A DNA stretch of 64,000 bases, from the NCBI RefSeq assembly GCF_900101755.1, contig NZ_FNAE01000005.1, forward strand, positions 270,664 through 334,663, written 5' to 3'. Of this stretch, positions 40,736 through 50,077 are shown one piece after another. The translations under genes and the position numbers were made by a program. Below the pieces are notes generated by a model, which ran no database searches, had not been told where the DNA came from, and worked only from the letters and a program-made list of their open reading frames with translations. The stretch's first letter is position 1; each line of letters begins with the position of its first letter. The stretch is from Ectopseudomonas alcaliphila (GTDB taxonomy: Bacteria > Pseudomonadota > Gammaproteobacteria > Pseudomonadales > Pseudomonadaceae).

Positions 40736-41506
40736 CTAGCGCACCACGATACCGCGACTGGCCAGGTAAGCCTTGGCTTCCGGCACAGTGTATTCGCCGA
40801 AGTGGAAGATACTCGCGGCCAGCACGGCATCGGCCTTGCCTTCGAGGATGCCATCGGCCAGGTGCTGCAGGTTGCCGACGCCGCCAGAGGCAATCACCGG
40901 CACGCGCACGGCCTCGCTGATGGCACGAGTCACGCCCAGGTCGTAGCCGCTCTTGACGCCGTCCTGATCCATGCTGGTCAGCAGGATTTCGCCAGCACCC
41001 AGGTCTTCCATCTTGCGCGCCCACGCCACGGCATCCAGACCGGTCGGCTTGCGCCCGCCATGGGTGAAGATTTCCCAGCGGCCCGGCTCGCCTGGTGCAG
41101 ACACACGCTTGGCATCGATGGCAACGACGATGCACTGCGAGCCGAAACGCGCCGCGGCTTCGCCGACGAACTCGGGGTTGAACACCGCAGCGGTGTTGAT
41201 CGACACCTTGTCGGCGCCGGCATTGAGCAGATTGCGGATGTCCTGCACGGTACGCACGCCGCCACCGACGGTGAGCGGGATGAACACCTGGCTGGCCATG
41301 CGCTCGACGGTATGCAGGGTGGTGTCGCGACCATCGACGCTGGCGGTGATGTCGAGGAAGGTGATCTCGTCGGCACCCTGCTCATCGTAACGACGAGCGA
41401 TTTCCACCGGATCACCGGCATCGCGGATGTTCTCGAACTTGACGCCCTTGACCACGCGGCCGTTGTCCACGTCGAGGCAAGGAATGATGCGTTTGGCCAG
41501 TGCCAT
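40736..41506 (-). CDS. hisF: Imidazole glycerol phosphate synthase, cyclase subunit
   Basis: 256 residues, TIM barrel. With HisH it makes imidazole glycerol phosphate and AICAR from PRFAR and ammonia. [21 protein letters not shown] (catalytic Asp11) and [16 protein letters not shown] (second Asp) are intact; internal half-barrel duplication typical of HisA/HisF. Start ATG 41506. Last gene of the his cluster; separated from hisA by 72 bp that hold a REP palindrome. Confidence 0.97.
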   Translation of the reverse strand: MALAKRIIPCLDVDNGRVVKGVKFENIRDAGDPVEIARRYDEQGADEITFLDITASVDGRDTTLHTVERMASQVFIPLTVGGGVRTVQDIRNLLNAGADKVSINTAAVFNPEFVGEAAARFGSQCIVVAIDAKRVSAPGEPGRWEIFTHGGRKPTGLDAVAWARKMEDLGAGEILLTSMDQDGVKSGYDLGVTRAISEAVRVPVIASGGVGNLQHLADGILEGKADAVLAASIFHFGEYTVPEAKAYLASRGIVVR

Positions 41507-41518
41507 GTCGACTTCTCT

Positions 41519-41575
41519 CGTAGGGTGCGCCGCGCGCACCGATAAACCGTCAGCGGTGCGCACCGCGCACCCTAC
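41519..41575. repeat. REP-like inverted repeat between hisA and hisF
   Basis: CGTAGGGTGCGCCGCGCGCA and TGCGCACCGCGCACCCTAC arms (GTAGGGTGCGCC class) around GATAAACCGTCAGC. It occupies almost the entire hisA-hisF spacer, so it is transcribed inside the operon. Confidence 0.85.
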
Positions 41576-41578
41576 CCA

Positions 41579-42316
41579 TTAACCCTTGAAGCTGTCGCAG
41601 AAGGCCTGGGCCTCAGCCACATCCAGGGTGCCTTCGTAGATGGCGCGGCCGGTGATGGCGCCGATGATGCCGGGCGAACGCGCCAGCAGCAGCTTCTCGA
41701 TGTCGCCGAGGTTATGGATGCCGCCGGAGGCGATCACCGGAATGCGGCTGGCAGCGGCCAGCACAGCTGTGGCTTCGACGTTGCAGCCCTGCATCATGCC
41801 GTCTTTGGCGATGTCGGTATAAACGATGGCGGACACGCCGTCAGCCTCGAAGCGCTTGGCCAGGTCGGTAGCCTGCACGCTGGACACTTCCGCCCAGCCA
41901 TCGGTGGCGACGAAGCCGTCCTTGGCATCCAGGCCGACGATCACCTTGCCCGGGAAGGCCTTGCACGCCTCGGTGACGAATTCAGGCTCCTTCACCGCCT
42001 TGGTGCCGATGATCACGTAGCTGACGCCGGCACGCACGTAGTGCTCGATGGTTTCCAGGGTGCGGATGCCGCCGCCGATCTGGATTGGCAGGGTCGGGTA
42101 GCGCTTGGCAATGGCGGTGACCACTTCACCATTGACCGGCTGCCCTTCGAAGGCGCCGTTCAAGTCGACCAGATGCAGACGACGGCAACCGCCCTCGACC
42201 CACTTGGCGGCCATGCTCACCGGGTCATCGGAGAATACCGTGGAGTCTTCCATGCGGCCCTGGCGCAGACGCACGCAGGCGCCGTCCTTCAGATCGATAG
42301 CGGGGATAATCAGCAT
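41579..42316 (-). CDS. hisA: ProFAR isomerase
   Basis: 245 residues, TIM barrel. Isomerises ProFAR to PRFAR (step 4 of histidine synthesis). [20 protein letters not shown] (catalytic Asp8), [10 protein letters not shown], and the second catalytic Asp in [12 protein letters not shown] are intact. Lies 40 bp downstream of the DUF2164 gene in the hisB-hisH-DUF2164-hisA-hisF cluster. Confidence 0.97.
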   Translation of the reverse strand: MLIIPAIDLKDGACVRLRQGRMEDSTVFSDDPVSMAAKWVEGGCRRLHLVDLNGAFEGQPVNGEVVTAIAKRYPTLPIQIGGGIRTLETIEHYVRAGVSYVIIGTKAVKEPEFVTEACKAFPGKVIVGLDAKDGFVATDGWAEVSSVQATDLAKRFEADGVSAIVYTDIAKDGMMQGCNVEATAVLAAASRIPVIASGGIHNLGDIEKLLLARSPGIIGAITGRAIYEGTLDVAEAQAFCDSFKG

Positions 42317-42356
42317 CGGTTGAACCTGCTCAAGTCTTGGAATTCGTAAAAGGCGC

Positions 42357-42611
42357 TCAGCTTTTCTCGAGCGCCCAGAGGTCGCTTTCGATGCTTTCGA
42401 ACCTGTCTTTCAGGTGCGCCTGCACATCGAGAATCGCCTTGTTGTAATAGTGCGGCGCCAGCTCGCGAGTGATCTGGTCGAGGACTTCCTGCACTTCGAA
42501 GGTGCCCAGTTGCAGCTCGAAACGCTCGTCGAGAAAGCGTTGCAGCATCAGCAGCGCGGCCTGCTCCTGGGCAGGCTCGAGCGCGAGACTGGGAACCTTG
42601 TTGCGGGCCAT
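42357..42611 (-). CDS. DUF2164 family protein
   Basis: 84 residues, cytosolic and mostly helical: ...[60 protein letters not shown], the DUF2164 pattern. Function unknown. Start ATG 42611 overlaps the hisH stop by one base (TAATG), so translation is coupled to hisH. This suggests that it is a regular member of the his transcript in this lineage rather than a passenger. Confidence 0.88.
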   Translation of the reverse strand: MARNKVPSLALEPAQEQAALLMLQRFLDERFELQLGTFEVQEVLDQITRELAPHYYNKAILDVQAHLKDRFESIESDLWALEKS

Positions 42612-43249
42612 TACCAGCGACCATCCCAAGCGGCGAAGTTCTGCAGCAGCTGCAGGCCGTGGGTATGGCTCTTCTCCGGGTGGAACTGCACGGCGAAACG
42701 CGAGCCCTCGGCCAGCGCCGCGGCGAAATCCTTGCCGTAGTGGCCGCGACCGACCACCTGTTGCGGCTTGCCAGCCTCGATGTAATAGCTGTGCACGAAG
42801 TAGAAACGCGCATTGTCCGGAATGTCGTGCCACAGCGGGTGCTTCACCGCCTGGCTGACCTGGTTCCAGCCCATGTGCGGCACCTTCAGGCGCTCGCCGT
42901 CTTCGTTCAGATCCTTGCCGAAGAAGCGCACCTGACCGGGGAACAGGCCGATGCAATCGACGCCGTCGTTCTCTTCGCTGCGCTCGAGCAGCGCCTGCAT
43001 GCCGACGCAGATGCCGAGGAACGGGCGGTCGGCGCTGACTTCACGCACCAGCTCGTCGAAGCCCAGGCGCCTGATCTCGGCCATGCAGTCGCGGATCGCG
43101 CCGACGCCGGGAAACACCACGCGGTCGGCCTCGCGGATCACCTTGGCGTCCGAGGTCACCAGCACCCGACCAGCGCCGACATGCTCCAGCGCCTTGGCCA
43201 CCGAGTGCAGGTTGCCCATGCCATAGTCGATTACGGCTACCGTCTGCAT
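42611..43249 (-). CDS. hisH: Imidazole glycerol phosphate synthase, glutaminase subunit
   Basis: 212 residues, class-I glutamine amidotransferase supplying ammonia to His[17 protein letters not shown] start, nucleophile Cys in [12 protein letters not shown], and the His/Glu pair in [14 protein letters not shown] form the triad. Starts immediately after the hisB stop (no spacing) and overlaps the DUF2164 start. Confidence 0.97.
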   Translation of the reverse strand: MQTVAVIDYGMGNLHSVAKALEHVGAGRVLVTSDAKVIREADRVVFPGVGAIRDCMAEIRRLGFDELVREVSADRPFLGICVGMQALLERSEENDGVDCIGLFPGQVRFFGKDLNEDGERLKVPHMGWNQVSQAVKHPLWHDIPDNARFYFVHSYYIEAGKPQQVVGRGHYGKDFAAALAEGSRFAVQFHPEKSHTHGLQLLQNFAAWDGRW

Positions 43250-43843
43250 TTACAGGCAGCCTTTAGTGGACGGCATCTGCCCGGCCATGCGCGGGTCCAG
43301 CTCCACGGCCATGCGCAGGGCGCGGCCGAAGGCCTTGAACACGGTTTCGATCTGGTGGTGGGTGTTGTGCCCACGCAGGTTGTCGATGTGCAGCGACACC
43401 AGCGCGTGGTTGACGAAGCCCTGGAAAAACTCCTGGAACAGATCGACGTCGAAGTTGCCGACCACCGCGCGGGTAAAGGGCACATGCATCTGCAAGCCCG
43501 GACGACCGGAGAAGTCGATCGCCACGCGCGACAGCGCTTCGTCCAGCGGCACGTAGGAATGACCGTAACGGGTCATACCCTTCTTGTCGCCAATGGCCTT
43601 GGTGAAGGCCTGGCCGAGGGTAATGCCGACGTCCTCGACGGTGTGGTGGTCGTCGATATGCAGATCGCCCTTGCACTCGATATCGAGGTCGATCAGACCA
43701 TGACGGGCGATCTGGTCGAGCATGTGCTCGAGAAAGGGCACACCGATATCGAAGCGCGCCTTACCGGTGCCATCCAGGTTGATCGAGACCTTGACCTGGG
43801 TCTCCAGGGTGTTGCGCTCGACGAATGCCGTACGTTCGGCCAT
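43250..43843 (-). CDS. hisB: Imidazoleglycerol-phosphate dehydratase
   Basis: 197 residues, the monofunctional IGPD form (no phosphatase domain). Dehydrates IGP to imidazole acetol phosphate with Mn2+. Two metal motifs HHTVED ([13 protein letters not shown]) and HNTHHQIE are visible, plus [18 protein letters not shown] 43843 ([12 protein letters not shown]) is preferred over a start at 43855 by family length. First gene of the his cluster; promoter presumably in 43844-43940. Confidence 0.97.
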   Translation of the reverse strand: MAERTAFVERNTLETQVKVSINLDGTGKARFDIGVPFLEHMLDQIARHGLIDLDIECKGDLHIDDHHTVEDVGITLGQAFTKAIGDKKGMTRYGHSYVPLDEALSRVAIDFSGRPGLQMHVPFTRAVVGNFDVDLFQEFFQGFVNHALVSLHIDNLRGHNTHHQIETVFKAFGRALRMAVELDPRMAGQMPSTKGCL

Positions 43844-43937
43844 CACCAGCTCCACGAATTACTAACGGAAAAAGGCCAGCATTATAGGCGTGCCGGGGCG
43901 GCAACGGCTACCGGCGATGGTCGGACGGGCAGAAACG

Positions 43938-43976
43938 AAAAAGCCCGCGCAGGCGCGAGGCCTGAGCGGGCTTTTC
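43938..43976 (-). terminator. Terminator of the OFA-type transporter gene
   Basis: GAAAAGCCCGC...GCGGGCTTTTTC: outer 10-bp stem (43939-43948 with 43966-43975) plus inner CAGGC/GCCTG pairing, T-run on the minus strand, 14 bp beyond the transporter stop. Confidence 0.9.
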
Positions 43977-43989
43977 CACAAGCACGGCG

Positions 43990-45648
43990 TTACTGGAACA
44001 GCACGACGGTCTTCTGCAGGGTGATCCACACACCCCAGGCCAGCGGTATACCCACCACCAGCCAGGCAGCGACTGCCACCGGCTTGCTCGACGGATCAGC
44101 CGACCACTCCAGCTCGCTCGCCGCCGGCGCCGACTTCTCGCCATGGGCGCGCTCGGCGGCCAGCTCGGCCTCGGTCATGAAGTACTTCGGCGCCACCGGA
44201 CGCACCAGAGCGTTGCAGATGAAGCCCAGCACCAGCAGGCCGGCAAGGATGTACAGGGTGATGTCGTAGGCCGCAGCCTTCTCCACACCGATGCTCAACT
44301 GGTACTCGCGCAGGTAGTTGACCAGCACCGGGCCGAGCACACCAGCTACCGCCCAGGCAGTCAGCAGGCGACCGTGGATCGCGCCGACCATCTGCGTGCC
44401 GAACAAATCGGCCAGGTAGGCCGGCACGGTGGCGAAGCCGCCGCCGTACATCGACAGGATGATGCAGAACGCCAGCACGAACAGCGCCAGGCTGCCCAGG
44501 TGACCGAGCATAGGCACCGAAGCGTAGAGCGCGAAACCCAGACCGAAGAACACGAAGTAGGTGCCCTTGCGACCGATGAAGTCCGAGCAGGAGGCCCAGA
44601 AGAAGCGGCCACCGATGTTGAACAGACTGAGCAGGCCGGTGAAGCCCGCAGCGATGGCGGCGATCTCGACCAGTTGCGCGGAACTGAGCTCGTTGAATGC
44701 CAGGTCGACACCGATCAGCTTGCCGGCGAAGACTTCCTGCAGCAGCGGCGAAGCCATGCCGATGATGCCGATACCGGCCGACACGTTCAGGCACAGCACA
44801 GCCCAGACCAGCCAGAACTGCGGGGTCTTCCACGCGGTATTCACGTGTACGTGGCCCTTGGTGATCATCGCGTTGTTGGCCTTGGCTGTCGGCGCGGTCC
44901 AGCCCGCCGGTTTCCAGCCGGTCGGCGGAACGCGGTAGGACAGCGCGCCACCCATCATGAAGATGAAGTAGATCACCGCCATGACCACGAAGCTCTGCCA
45001 GACGCCAACGCCTTCAGCCGACGCGAAGTGATTCATCAGAATCGCCGCCAGCGGCGCACCGACCATCGCACCACCACCGAAGCCCATGATCGCCATACCG
45101 GTAGCCATGCCGCGCTTGTCCGGGAACCACTTGATCAGGGTCGAAACCGGCGAGATGTAGCCCAGGCCGAGACCGATACCACCGATTACCCCCGACCCCA
45201 GCCATAGCAGCCAGATCTGGTGGGTATAGATACCCAGCGCGGAAATCAGCAGACCACCGCACCAGCACAGCGCGGAGACAACGCCCGCCTTGCGCGGGCC
45301 AGCATGTTCCAGCCAGCCACCCCAGATGGCAGCCGAGCAGCCGAGGAAAACGAAGAACAGGGTGTAGATCCAGCCGAGCATGGAGATCTGCCAGTCGCAG
45401 TTGCTGGCGAAAATCTGCTCGAAGAAGCCCATTTCCGGGGCACAGGCCGTGGCAGCGGTGATACCGACCGCCTTCGACAGCGGCAACCAGAACACCGAGA
45501 AGCCGTAGGCCATGCCGATACAAAGGTGAATGGCGAGAGCGGCTGGCGGAACCAACCAACGGTTGAAACCGGGGCGCGCGATGATGCGCTCCTTGGACAG
45601 AAATGCAGGCTTCGCCGCATCGCCGTCCAATACAAAGGCGTCAGTCAT
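43990..45648 (-). CDS. OFA (oxalate/formate antiporter) family MFS transporter
   Basis: 552 residues, at least 12 transmembrane helices. N-terminal MFS half with WGGWLEHAGPRK (motif A position), GGIGLGLGYISPVSTLIKWFPDKRGMATGM typical of the OFA subfamily (seen in short pieces), and a Cys-containing loop CAPEMGFFEQIFASNCDW between helices 1 and 2. Beyond the 12th helix there is a charged linker and an extra C-terminal helix VAVAAWLVVGIPLAWGVWI. Substrates of the family include oxalate/formate and other monocarboxylates; not fixed here. ATG 45648 (MTDAFVLDGD). Not adjacent to hisB in PAO1 as I recall, so probably a lineage-specific gene. Confidence 0.87.
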   Translation of the reverse strand: MTDAFVLDGDAAKPAFLSKERIIARPGFNRWLVPPAALAIHLCIGMAYGFSVFWLPLSKAVGITAATACAPEMGFFEQIFASNCDWQISMLGWIYTLFFVFLGCSAAIWGGWLEHAGPRKAGVVSALCWCGGLLISALGIYTHQIWLLWLGSGVIGGIGLGLGYISPVSTLIKWFPDKRGMATGMAIMGFGGGAMVGAPLAAILMNHFASAEGVGVWQSFVVMAVIYFIFMMGGALSYRVPPTGWKPAGWTAPTAKANNAMITKGHVHVNTAWKTPQFWLVWAVLCLNVSAGIGIIGMASPLLQEVFAGKLIGVDLAFNELSSAQLVEIAAIAAGFTGLLSLFNIGGRFFWASCSDFIGRKGTYFVFFGLGFALYASVPMLGHLGSLALFVLAFCIILSMYGGGFATVPAYLADLFGTQMVGAIHGRLLTAWAVAGVLGPVLVNYLREYQLSIGVEKAAAYDITLYILAGLLVLGFICNALVRPVAPKYFMTEAELAAERAHGEKSAPAASELEWSADPSSKPVAVAAWLVVGIPLAWGVWITLQKTVVLFQ

Positions 45649-46024
45649 AGATAGGTCTCTTTTTATGGTTACGAGCAAGCAAGGGCAATCGCATAGACTC
45701 GCCGAGGTAAAAGCTTGCGGAGAGTAGCACCAGGGCGCGACAAATCGCCGCGCAAGAAGTCAATTTTTATCAATTTATGCAGATTTTTTGCTTTTTACGC
45801 AAAAACCTAAAAGACCTCGTCTATTGCGTGATAGACAGCGTCGATCCGGCCGCCAATCCGCTGCACGGCGCAGCTGCGGGGAACCGCTCGAACCTATTCC
45901 GATCCAAGCTCGAGCCGATCCCTGTTCACCGCCTCAAGCAGGCGCCTGGACATGGCGGCATGACGCTATAATCGGCAGTCTTCTGCACACCGCCATTCCA
46001 GCTCTCGAAACCAAGGACCCGTTC
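45649..46024. other. Gene-free divergent spacer between MFS transporter and asmA
   Basis: 375 bp without a convincing gene. 45755-45815 is markedly AT-rich for this genome, with TTTTTGC/GCAAAAA inverted repeats (45784-45806), and probably holds the transporter promoter. A consensus -10 TATAAT at 45967-45972 lies 53 bp before the asmA ATG; no strong -35. Short open frames across the region (for example 45777-45971) lack family resemblance and RBS. Confidence 0.55.
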
Positions 46025-48250
46025 ATGAAAGCGTTAGGCAAGATCCTGGGCCTTTTCTTTCTCGGCTTGCTGCTGATCGTAGTGGCGCTGCTGTTCGCCC
46101 TGACTCATCTGTTCGACCCCAACGACTACAAGGACGAGATCCGCCAGATCGCCCGCGACAAGGCCAACCTCGAGCTGCAGCTCAGGGGCGACATCGGCTG
46201 GAGCCTGTTCCCCTGGCTGGGCCTGGAGCTGACCGACGCCACCCTGGCCAGCGCCGACACGCCGGACAAGCCGTTCGCCGACCTGCGCATGATCGGCCTT
46301 TCCGTCCGCGTGATGCCGTTGCTGCGCAAGGAAGTGCAGATGAGCGATATCCGCGTCGACGGTCTCAATCTCAACCTGCAGCGCGACGACAAAGGCCGTG
46401 GTAACTGGGAAGGCGTCGGACGCCCCACCCAGGCCAGCGCGCCGCAGCAAACACCCAGCGAGCCGGCGCCGAGCGAAGAAACACCGCCGAGCCAGCCGAG
46501 TGACAAACCAGCCGGTCAGCCGGTCAAGCTGGATATCGACAGCCTGACCCTGAGCAACTCGCGCATCGACTACAGCGACGCGCAGAAGGGCCAGCAATTC
46601 ACCGTCGAGAACATCGAGCTGAAAACCGGCGCCATCCGCGAAGGCGCCAGCATCCCGGTCAAACTCAGTGCCTTCTTCGGCACCAACCAGCCGGTGCTGC
46701 GCGCACGCAGCGAGGTTGAAGGCCAGCTGCGTTTCGACCGCGTGCTCAAACGCTACCAGTTCGAAGACCTCAAACTGGCTGGCGAAGCCTCGGGCGAGCC
46801 GCTCAAGGGCAAGACCCTCAACTTCTCCGCCCAGGGCCAACTGCTGGTCGACCTGGCCGCCAACGTCGCCGAATGGAACGGTCTGAAGCTCTCCGCCAAC
46901 CAGCTGCGCGCCCTCGGCGAGATCAAGGCACGCGAACTGGACAAGGACGCCAAGATTTCCGGCGGCCTGTCCATCGCCTCGCTCAACTTGCGCGAGTTCC
47001 TCGAAGGCGTGGGCGTCGAGCTGCCGGCCATGCAGGCCAGCGATAGCCTCAACCAGTTCGAACTGGTCAGCCGCCTGAATGGCTCGAGCAAGGGCATGAT
47101 GCTCGAAGAGCTCAACCTCAAGCTCGACGGCAGCACCTTCACCGGCAAGCTCGGCGTGAGCGACTTCGCCAAGCAGGCCCTACGCGCCGATCTCAAGGGC
47201 GACAAGCTCGACCTGAACCGCTACCTGCCGCCCAAAAGCCAAGACAGCGCCGCTGCAGCGCGCAAGGCCGAGGTCAAGGACAGCATCGCCGGCGCCGGCA
47301 AGGACGGCTCCACCCCACTGCCCAACAAACCCACCCAGCAGGCCTGGAGCGACGACAAAGTGCTGCCGGTGGATCAGTTGCGCAAACTCGACCTGCAACT
47401 GGCGCTCAGCCTCGCCCAGCTCACCTACGACAAGCATCAGTTCAGCGACGTCAATCTCAAGGCCAATGGCCGTGGCGGCCTGATCACGGTGGAAGAGGCG
47501 CGCGGCAAACTGCAAGGCGGCAGCTTCGTCAGCAGCGGTCGCATCGATGTGCGTCAGGCCGAGCCGATGCTCAGCCTAGAACAGCGCCTCAGCCGCATGC
47601 CGCTGGAACCGCTGCTGAAGAAGGACGATCAACCTTCGCCGATCAAGGGCCAGCTCGATCTGGACGCCAAGTTCAACACCCGCGGCAACAGCCAGAAGGC
47701 CTGGATCGAAGCGCTCAATGGCAACGCCAGTTTCGTCCTCAACGACGGCGTGCTGGTCGACGCCAACCTCGAACAACAACTGTGCCGCGGCATCGCCACC
47801 CTCAACCGCAAGGCGCTGAGTAACCCGCCAACCGGCAAGGACACCCCCTTCCGCGAACTCAAGGGCAGCCTCAGCGTGCGCGACGGCGTCGCCCACAACC
47901 CGGATCTCAAGGCCCAGGTGCCGGGCCTGGCAGTCAGCGGCAACGGTGACCTCGACCTACGCGTGCTCGGCCTCGACTACAAGGTCGGCATCACCCTGGA
48001 AGGCGACCAGCGCGAAATGCCGGACCCGGCTTGCCAGGTCAACGAGCGCTACGTCGGCATCGAATGGCCGCTGCGCTGCCGCGGCCCGCTGGAACTCGGT
48101 GCCAAGGCTTGCCGCCTGGATCAGGACGGCCTGGGCAAGATCGCCGCGCGCCTGGCCGGCAACAAGCTGACCGAGAAGCTGGAAGAGAAACTCGGCGACA
48201 AGGTCAGCCCGGATCTGAAAGACGCACTCAAGGGCCTGTTCAACCGATGA
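46025..48250 (+). CDS. AsmA family outer-membrane assembly/lipid-transport protein
   Basis: 741 residues. N-terminal signal-anchor (MKALGKILGLFFLGLLLIVVALLFALTHL) followed by FDPNDYKDEIRQIARDKANL and GDIGWSLFPWLGLELTDATL, the AsmA N-terminal signature. A Pro/Gln/Glu-rich linker (about 140-165) separates it from the long beta-rich periplasmic body; the C-terminal AsmA domain includes NASFVLNDGVLVDANLEQ. AsmA proteins are thought to bridge membranes for phospholipid transport. ATG 46025; the frame is open upstream but starts after the -10. Overlaps mutY by ATGA. Confidence 0.9.
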   Translation: MKALGKILGLFFLGLLLIVVALLFALTHLFDPNDYKDEIRQIARDKANLELQLRGDIGWSLFPWLGLELTDATLASADTPDKPFADLRMIGLSVRVMPLLRKEVQMSDIRVDGLNLNLQRDDKGRGNWEGVGRPTQASAPQQTPSEPAPSEETPPSQPSDKPAGQPVKLDIDSLTLSNSRIDYSDAQKGQQFTVENIELKTGAIREGASIPVKLSAFFGTNQPVLRARSEVEGQLRFDRVLKRYQFEDLKLAGEASGEPLKGKTLNFSAQGQLLVDLAANVAEWNGLKLSANQLRALGEIKARELDKDAKISGGLSIASLNLREFLEGVGVELPAMQASDSLNQFELVSRLNGSSKGMMLEELNLKLDGSTFTGKLGVSDFAKQALRADLKGDKLDLNRYLPPKSQDSAAAARKAEVKDSIAGAGKDGSTPLPNKPTQQAWSDDKVLPVDQLRKLDLQLALSLAQLTYDKHQFSDVNLKANGRGGLITVEEARGKLQGGSFVSSGRIDVRQAEPMLSLEQRLSRMPLEPLLKKDDQPSPIKGQLDLDAKFNTRGNSQKAWIEALNGNASFVLNDGVLVDANLEQQLCRGIATLNRKALSNPPTGKDTPFRELKGSLSVRDGVAHNPDLKAQVPGLAVSGNGDLDLRVLGLDYKVGITLEGDQREMPDPACQVNERYVGIEWPLRCRGPLELGAKACRLDQDGLGKIAARLAGNKLTEKLEEKLGDKVSPDLKDALKGLFNR

Positions 48251-49314
48251 GCCCCGAGCAGTTCAACGGCGCCGTGCTGGCCTGGTACGACCAGCACGGA
48301 CGCAAGGATCTGCCCTGGCAGCAGAACATCACCCCGTATCGCGTCTGGGTTTCGGAAATCATGCTGCAGCAGACCCAGGTCAGCACCGTGCTCGGCTACT
48401 TCGACCGCTTTATGGCCGCGCTGCCCACGGTGCGCGACCTCGCCGAAGCGCCGGAAGACGAAGTGCTGCACCTGTGGACCGGCCTGGGTTACTACACCCG
48501 CGCGCGCAACCTGCAGAAGACCGCGCAGATCATCATGCGCAAGCACGGCGGCGAGTTCCCCCGCAGCGTCGATGCCCTTAGCGAACTGCCGGGCATCGGC
48601 CGCTCCACCGCCGGCGCCATCGCCAGCCTGAGCATGGGCGTACGCGCACCGATCCTCGACGGCAACGTCAAGCGCGTGCTGGCGCGCTACGTGGCACAGG
48701 AGGGCTATCCCGGCGAACCGAAGGTGGCCAAACAGCTGTGGGACGTGGCCGAGCGCTTCACCCCACACGAGCGGGTCAACCACTACACCCAGGCGATGAT
48801 GGACCTCGGCGCCACCCTCTGCACCCGCAGCAAACCCACCTGCCTGCTGTGCCCGGTGCGCAGCGGCTGCCAGGCGCACCTGCTCGGCCTGGAAATCCGC
48901 TATCCGGTGCCCAAGCCACGCAAGGCACTGCCGCAGAAACGCACGCTGATGCCGCTGCTGGTCAATGACGCCGGCGACATCCTGCTCTATCGCCGCCCCT
49001 CCACCGGGCTGTGGGGCGGACTGTGGAGCCTGCCGGAACTGGACGATCTCGCACAACTCGCAGAGCTCGGCCAGCAGCAACAGCTCGAACTCGGCGAACG
49101 CCGCGAACTGGAAGGTCTGACCCACACCTTCAGCCACTTCCAGCTGGCCATCGAACCCTGGCTGATCGAGGCAACCGAACAGCCAGGTCGCGTGGCCGAG
49201 GCCGACTGGCTCTGGTATAACCTCGCCACCCCGCCGCGCCTGGGCCTCGCCGCCCCGGTGAAGAAGCTGCTCAAGCGCGCGGCGCAAGTCATTACCGCTG
49301 GAGAACCGACATGA
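48247..49314 (+). CDS. mutY: Adenine DNA glycosylase MutY
   Basis: 355 residues. Removes adenine mispaired with 8-oxoG. HhH-GPD domain: [13 protein letters not shown] (catalytic Glu), helix-hairpin-helix [25 protein letters not shown] (catalytic Asp); a [4Fe-4S] cluster [17 protein letters not shown] with CX6CX2CX5C spacing; and a C-terminal Nudix-like 8-oxoG recognition domain (about 225-350). ATG 48247 overlaps the asmA stop (ATGA) and its stop overlaps the yggX start (ATGA), so asmA-mutY-yggX are translationally coupled. Confidence 0.97.
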   Translation: MSPEQFNGAVLAWYDQHGRKDLPWQQNITPYRVWVSEIMLQQTQVSTVLGYFDRFMAALPTVRDLAEAPEDEVLHLWTGLGYYTRARNLQKTAQIIMRKHGGEFPRSVDALSELPGIGRSTAGAIASLSMGVRAPILDGNVKRVLARYVAQEGYPGEPKVAKQLWDVAERFTPHERVNHYTQAMMDLGATLCTRSKPTCLLCPVRSGCQAHLLGLEIRYPVPKPRKALPQKRTLMPLLVNDAGDILLYRRPSTGLWGGLWSLPELDDLAQLAELGQQQQLELGERRELEGLTHTFSHFQLAIEPWLIEATEQPGRVAEADWLWYNLATPPRLGLAAPVKKLLKRAAQVITAGEPT

Positions 49315-49583
49315 CCCGCACCGTACAGTGCCGCAAATACAAACAGGAACTGCCCGGCCTGGATCGCGCGCCCTACCCCGGCCCCAAAGGCGAAGACATC
49401 TTCACCAACGTGTCCAAGCAGGCCTGGGACGAGTGGCAGAAGCACCAGACCATGCTGATCAACGAGCGTCGCCTGAACATGATGAACGCCGAGGATCGCA
49501 AGTTCCTGCAAGCCGAGATGGACAAGTTCCTCTCCGGCGAGGAATACGCCCAGGCCGAAGGCTACGTACCGCCGAGCGAGTGA
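49311..49583 (+). CDS. yggX: Probable Fe(2+)-trafficking protein YggX
   Basis: 90 residues, [24 protein letters not shown] with the conserved Cys7, then [15 protein letters not shown] and the helical tail [11 protein letters not shown]: a complete YggX. It protects Fe-S clusters from oxidation and is classically linked to mutY. Start overlaps the mutY stop. No clear terminator follows; a tRNA-Phe promoter begins 130 bp later. Confidence 0.97.
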   Translation: MTRTVQCRKYKQELPGLDRAPYPGPKGEDIFTNVSKQAWDEWQKHQTMLINERRLNMMNAEDRKFLQAEMDKFLSGEEYAQAEGYVPPSE

Positions 49584-49714
49584 CGACACCTGTGGGAGGG
49601 GCTTTAGCCGCGACAGCCGCTGCATGTTGCGCACGCCCCCCGGCCCGCCCTCCCCGCATTTCTCGATCACGATCCTAAGCGCCCGAAATAATTAAATATT
49701 TTTCAAACCCGCGC

Positions 49715-49743
49715 TTGACACTGATCCTTCAAATCCGTCTAAT
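49715..49743 (+). promoter_or_regulatory. Sigma-70 promoter of tRNA-Phe
   Basis: TTGACA (49715-49720) and TCTAAT (49738-49743) with a 17-bp spacer; expected start about 49750, 6 nt before the mature tRNA. An AT-rich patch (AATAATTAAATATTTTT, from about 49686) lies just upstream and may serve as an UP element. Confidence 0.9.
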
Positions 49744-49755
49744 AGCGCCCCGTTG

Positions 49756-49831
49756 GCCCAGGTAGCTCAGTTGGTAGAGCAGGGGATTGAAAATCCCCGT
49801 GTCGGCGGTTCGATTCCGTCCCTGGGCACCA
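49756..49831 (+). tRNA. tRNA-Phe (GAA)
   Basis: 76 nt with encoded CCA. Acceptor arms GCCCAGG/CCTGGGC pair fully; D-loop AGCTCAGTTGGTAGAGC; anticodon stem GGGGA/TCCCC with loop TTGAAAA, anticodon GAA; T-arm GGCGGTTCGATTCCGTC. The gene follows a consensus promoter. Confidence 0.98.
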
Positions 49832-49847
49832 TGAATAGCAAACAAAG

Positions 49848-49879
49848 AGCCTCAGCCATGCGCTGGGGCTTTTTGCTTT
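49848..49879 (+). terminator. Terminator after tRNA-Phe
   Basis: AGCCTCAGC (49848-49856) pairs with GCTGGGGCT (49862-49870), one G-U pair, loop of 5, followed by TTTTGCTTT. The rest up to 50077 shows no gene; the ABC operon promoter should lie here. Confidence 0.87.
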
Positions 49880-50077
49880 CTGCCTCCGGCTATTTCTCGT
49901 GCCATTGTTTCGCCTGCGCGACAAGCAACTGCAGCCAGGCGACACCTGCGACTCAGCATCCCTACATCGCCCAGCAAACGGCTTGGCGGTCACGGAAACG
50001 CTATGCTAGCTTGGCCGCCAGCCAGGACGGCCCGCCGTACGCCGGAGTGCATTCGAAGAAGAAGAGGACACCACCCC

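Noticed and set aside
45760..45773. Possible ANR/FNR box (TCAATTTTTATCAA) upstream of the OFA transporter
   Set aside because: Only one half-site (ATCAA) fits the TTGAT-N4-ATCAA consensus; in such an AT-rich patch the match is expected by chance.
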